Source: Pseudomonadota bacterium (GTDB lineage: Bacteria > Pseudomonadota > Gammaproteobacteria > Burkholderiales > Rhodocyclaceae). Taken from it: a stretch of 64,000 nucleotides of DNA. This document shows, piece by piece, positions 61,864-64,000 of this stretch. The position numbers and the translations under genes were made by a program. Under the pieces are notes generated by a model. The model was given only the letters and a program-made list of their open reading frames with translations, had not been told where the DNA came from and ran no database searches. The stretch lies in NCBI GenBank assembly GCA_018241685.1, contig JAFEDJ010000022.1:1-64000 (forward strand). Reading direction: 5' to 3'. Within the stretch, counting starts at the first letter, position 1, and each line of letters begins with the position of its first letter.

Positions 61864-63216
61864 ATGTCTCGACGTTATTTTGGAACCGATGGCGTACGTG
61901 GCCGCGTGGGCGAGCCGCCAATTACGCCGGATTTCTGTTTGCGGCTTGGTTATGCAGCCGGTAAGACGTTGGTCGCGCATGAAGCGTTGCGCCAGGGAGA
62001 GCGCCCCGCCGTGATCATCGGCAAAGACACGCGTATTTCAGGCTACATGCTGGAGTCGGCCTTGGAGGCCGGTTTCTCTGCGGCTGGCGTGGATGTTTAT
62101 CTGGCAGGGCCATTGCCGACTCCGGCGATCGCCTATCTGACGCGAGCCCTCCGGCTGCAGGTCGGTGTGGTGATTTCCGCTTCTCACAATCCTTTTGAGG
62201 ATAACGGGATCAAGTTCTTCAGTGCCGCAGGTACCAAGCTGCCGGACGCTGTAGAGCTCGAGATAGAGGCGCGTCTCGACGAGCCCATGGGGTGCGAACC
62301 ATCTATCGCCTTGGGCAAGGCGCGTCGCATCGATGACGCGCGGGGACGTTACGTCGAGTTTTGCAAGAACACCTTTCCTAATGAATTGGATCTGCGGGGC
62401 TTCAAGATCGCTCTGGATTGCGCGCATGGCGCCGCTTACATGGTGGCGCCGAAGGTCTTCCACGAACTGGGTGCTGAAACGGTATTGGTGGGCGTCGAGC
62501 CCAACGGTACGAACATCAATGACGGTGTGGGTGCGACCGCTCCGGCCAGCATTCGTGACGCGGTTCTGAAGAGTGGGGCTGACGTAGGTATCTCGCTTGA
62601 TGGCGATGGTGACCGCATCGTGATGGCCGATGCGGAAGGCAATATCTATGATGGCGACAAGCTCTTGTACGTCATCGCCAAAGCTGCCTGCCTCGCGGGT
62701 GTCCGCGGGGGGGTGGTCGGCACCTTGATGAGCAACCTGGGTTTTGAACATGCAATCGGCCGCCTGGGCCTGCCTTTCACTCGGGCGAAGGTGGGGGACC
62801 GATACGTGCTCGAGCTCATGCATGAGAAAGGGTGGCGCCTTGGGGGCGAGAACTCCGGGCACATCATCTGTTTGGATAGGCATACGACCGGCGACGGGAT
62901 CATTGCCGGGCTGCAGGTCCTTGCGGCGCTGTGTCAGCAGGGTGTGTCGCTGAAGGAGATGTGTGCCGACCTAGTGTTCTATCCGCAGAAACTGATCAAC
63001 GTGCCCGTGAAGCAGGGCTTCGTGTGGTCCGATTGCGCCGAGATCAATGCTGCCGTCGATGTGGCGACGCAGGAGCTTGGGACTCGGGGGCGGGTGCTCT
63101 TGCGCCCTTCTGGAACAGAGCCGCTGCTGCGAGTCATGGTGGAGGGGAGTGATGCGGAAATCGTGGGGCGTATCGCCAGCGGGCTTGCAGAAGTGGTGAG
63201 AGCTTCGGCAATGTGA
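61864..63216 (+). CDS. glmM: Phosphoglucosamine mutase
   Basis: Converts glucosamine-6-phosphate to glucosamine-1-phosphate for UDP-GlcNAc. 450 residues from ATG 61864 ([19 protein letters not shown]), with GGGGGAAAG just upstream; a GTG-type extension to 61819 is not needed. The phosphoserine is Ser107 in [12 protein letters not shown], the Mg loop is [11 protein letters not shown], the sugar loop GGENSGHII and the phosphate loop [16 protein letters not shown]. Confidence 0.97.
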   Translation: MSRRYFGTDGVRGRVGEPPITPDFCLRLGYAAGKTLVAHEALRQGERPAVIIGKDTRISGYMLESALEAGFSAAGVDVYLAGPLPTPAIAYLTRALRLQVGVVISASHNPFEDNGIKFFSAAGTKLPDAVELEIEARLDEPMGCEPSIALGKARRIDDARGRYVEFCKNTFPNELDLRGFKIALDCAHGAAYMVAPKVFHELGAETVLVGVEPNGTNINDGVGATAPASIRDAVLKSGADVGISLDGDGDRIVMADAEGNIYDGDKLLYVIAKAACLAGVRGGVVGTLMSNLGFEHAIGRLGLPFTRAKVGDRYVLELMHEKGWRLGGENSGHIICLDRHTTGDGIIAGLQVLAALCQQGVSLKEMCADLVFYPQKLINVPVKQGFVWSDCAEINAAVDVATQELGTRGRVLLRPSGTEPLLRVMVEGSDAEIVGRIASGLAEVVRASAM

Positions 63217-63232
63217 CATGCTGCAGTGCAAC

Positions 63233-63266
63233 ATGTCACAAATTTGAAATTTTCCAATCGTAGAAT
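63233..63266 (+). promoter_or_regulatory. Candidate Pho box and -10 element upstream of pstS
   Basis: ATGTCACAAATTTGAAAT (63233-63250) resembles the Pho box, two CTGTCAT-like repeats 11 bases apart; the first repeat is good and the second weak. TAGAAT (63261-63266) follows after 10 bases, the spacing usual for PhoB-activated promoters where the box replaces the -35. An inverted repeat GTGACATG/CATGTCAC (63213-63220/63232-63239) overlaps it and the glmM stop. Confidence 0.5.
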
Positions 63267-63271
63267 TCAAT

Positions 63272-63307
63272 CCGTCCCAAGAGCGCGCGTCGCGATTCTT
63301 GGGACGG
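63272..63307 (+). other. Hairpin at the 5' end of the pstS message
   Basis: A perfect 11-bp stem, CCGTCCCAAGA (63272-63282) and TCTTGGGACGG (63297-63307), with a 14-base GC-rich loop. No T tract follows. If transcription starts about 7 bases after TAGAAT, the hairpin forms at the extreme 5' end of the mRNA, where it could block 5'-end-dependent decay. Confidence 0.75.
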
Positions 63308-63362
63308 TTGGTTAAATGTGTAGCCAACTGTTTCGCAGTTCGTCTCTACGATGGAGAATTTC

Positions 63363-64000
63363 ATGCAAGGTTTCGTTCGTGCCTGTTCGTTCGTTGTCGC
63401 TCTGGGGGGTGCCGCCGTCGTCCAGGCCGCCGATATCACCGGTGCTGGCGCCACCTTTCCGTACCCCATCTATTCCAAGTGGGCGGAGATCTACAAGGCC
63501 AAGACTAATGTCGGCCTAAACTATCAGTCCATCGGATCCGGCGGCGGCATTAAGCAGATCAAGGCTAAGACAGTTGATTTCGGTGCGTCGGACATGCCGC
63601 TCAAGGCAGAAGAGCTTGAGAAGGATGGTCTTGTGCAGTTCCCCGCTGTGATCGGTGGTGTGGTCCCCGTTGTGAATCTGGATGGGGTTGCGCCTGGCGC
63701 CATGAAGATGACCGGTGCGGTTCTTGCCGACATTTATCTCGGCAAGATCAAGAAGTGGAACGATCCGGCAATTGTCGCCCTGAATACGGGCGTGAAGCTG
63801 CCCGACGAGAACATTACTGTGGTCCGTCGTGCGGATGGTTCCGGCACGACCTTCCTCTTCACCAATTATCTTTCCAAGGTGAGTGTGGAGTGGAAAGACA
63901 AGGTTGGTATGGGTACCGCAGTCCAGTGGCCTGAAGGTGTGGGCGGTAAGGGCAACGAAGGTGTGGCCTCTTACGTTCAGCGCATCAAGGGTGGTATCGG
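63363..64000 (+). CDS. pstS: Phosphate-binding protein PstS (partial, runs off the window)
   Basis: Periplasmic receptor of the Pst high-affinity phosphate ABC transporter. Read from ATG 63363 ([16 protein letters not shown]), with GGAG six bases upstream; an ATG at 63351 is possible but lies on the Shine-Dalgarno. A signal peptide ends near VVQAAD. The mature part opens [20 protein letters not shown], then [28 protein letters not shown], and later [21 protein letters not shown], all phosphate-binding loops of PstS. 212 codons are visible without a stop. pstCAB should follow outside. Confidence 0.95.
   Translation, partial: MQGFVRACSFVVALGGAAVVQAADITGAGATFPYPIYSKWAEIYKAKTNVGLNYQSIGSGGGIKQIKAKTVDFGASDMPLKAEELEKDGLVQFPAVIGGVVPVVNLDGVAPGAMKMTGAVLADIYLGKIKKWNDPAIVALNTGVKLPDENITVVRRADGSGTTFLFTNYLSKVSVEWKDKVGMGTAVQWPEGVGGKGNEGVASYVQRIKGGI

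Overview
The window is GC-rich (low-to-mid 60s percent by eye) bacterial chromosome, almost entirely core housekeeping genes. Protein sequences and gene order (trxA-rho; leuC-entericidin-leuD-leuB-asd-fimV-truA-trpF-trpB-trpA-accD-folC-SPOR-cvpA-purF; grpE-dnaK-dnaJ; nadK-recN with divergent fur/bamE; carA-carB-greA-DUF4149; rlmE-ftsH-folP-glmM-pstS) point to a betaproteobacterium. Rhodocyclales (Azoarcus/Thauera/Azospira-like) is the best guess, but it is an inference from gene order, not a database result.

Layout. 1-2.55 kb is an insertion-sequence pile-up: the 3' end of an IS3-type transposase, a short IS701 end relic, an IS5/IS427-type element and a complete IS701-type element with CTAA target duplications, ending just before the rho terminator. 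2.6-7.6 kb carries rho, trxA, fdxA, a CBS-domain protein and fadD. 7.6-9.9 kb is an ilvB-ilvN operon preceded by a valine-rich leader peptide and a strong attenuator hairpin, the same plan as E. coli ivbL-ilvBN. 10-13.6 kb has aroC, a YdcH-like protein, an MFS permease and an M48 lipoprotein protease. 13.6-30.4 kb is a long co-directional run for leucine, aspartate-family amino acids, tryptophan, fatty-acid initiation, folate and purine, with fimV and truA embedded. 30.5-33 kb (minus) holds lpxH, two cyclophilins and a TPR protein, divergent from cysS. 34.7-39.9 kb (minus) holds an orphan substrate-binding protein and the grpE-dnaK-dnaJ heat-shock operon behind a sigma-32-type promoter. 40-45 kb has a Ser/Thr kinase with a cyclic-nucleotide-binding-like domain, trxC, a small AP2-like protein, a four-helix membrane protein, hemH and hrcA. 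45-57.8 kb has nadK, recN, fur, bamE, dapB, a large soluble hybrid histidine kinase, carAB, greA and a DUF4149 protein. 57.8-64 kb has yhbY, rlmE, ftsH, folP, glmM and the start of pstS, which runs off the end.

How it fits together. Many neighbours overlap by 1-14 bases (leader lipoprotein/leuD, CbiQ-like/truA, trpF/trpB, trpA/accD, ppiA/TPR, carB/greA), indicating translational coupling. Regulation readable in the sequence includes the ilvBN attenuator, a sigma-32 promoter before grpE, a hairpin just downstream of a good promoter before carA, a candidate Pho box and 5' hairpin before pstS, and several clear intrinsic terminators.

I saw no CRISPR array, prophage, defence island, rRNA or tRNA. 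The least explained items are the AP2-like protein, the kinase with a degenerate cNMP pocket, the hybrid kinase whose first start codon sits in a hairpin loop, and the nested IS structure with two frameshifted transposases.
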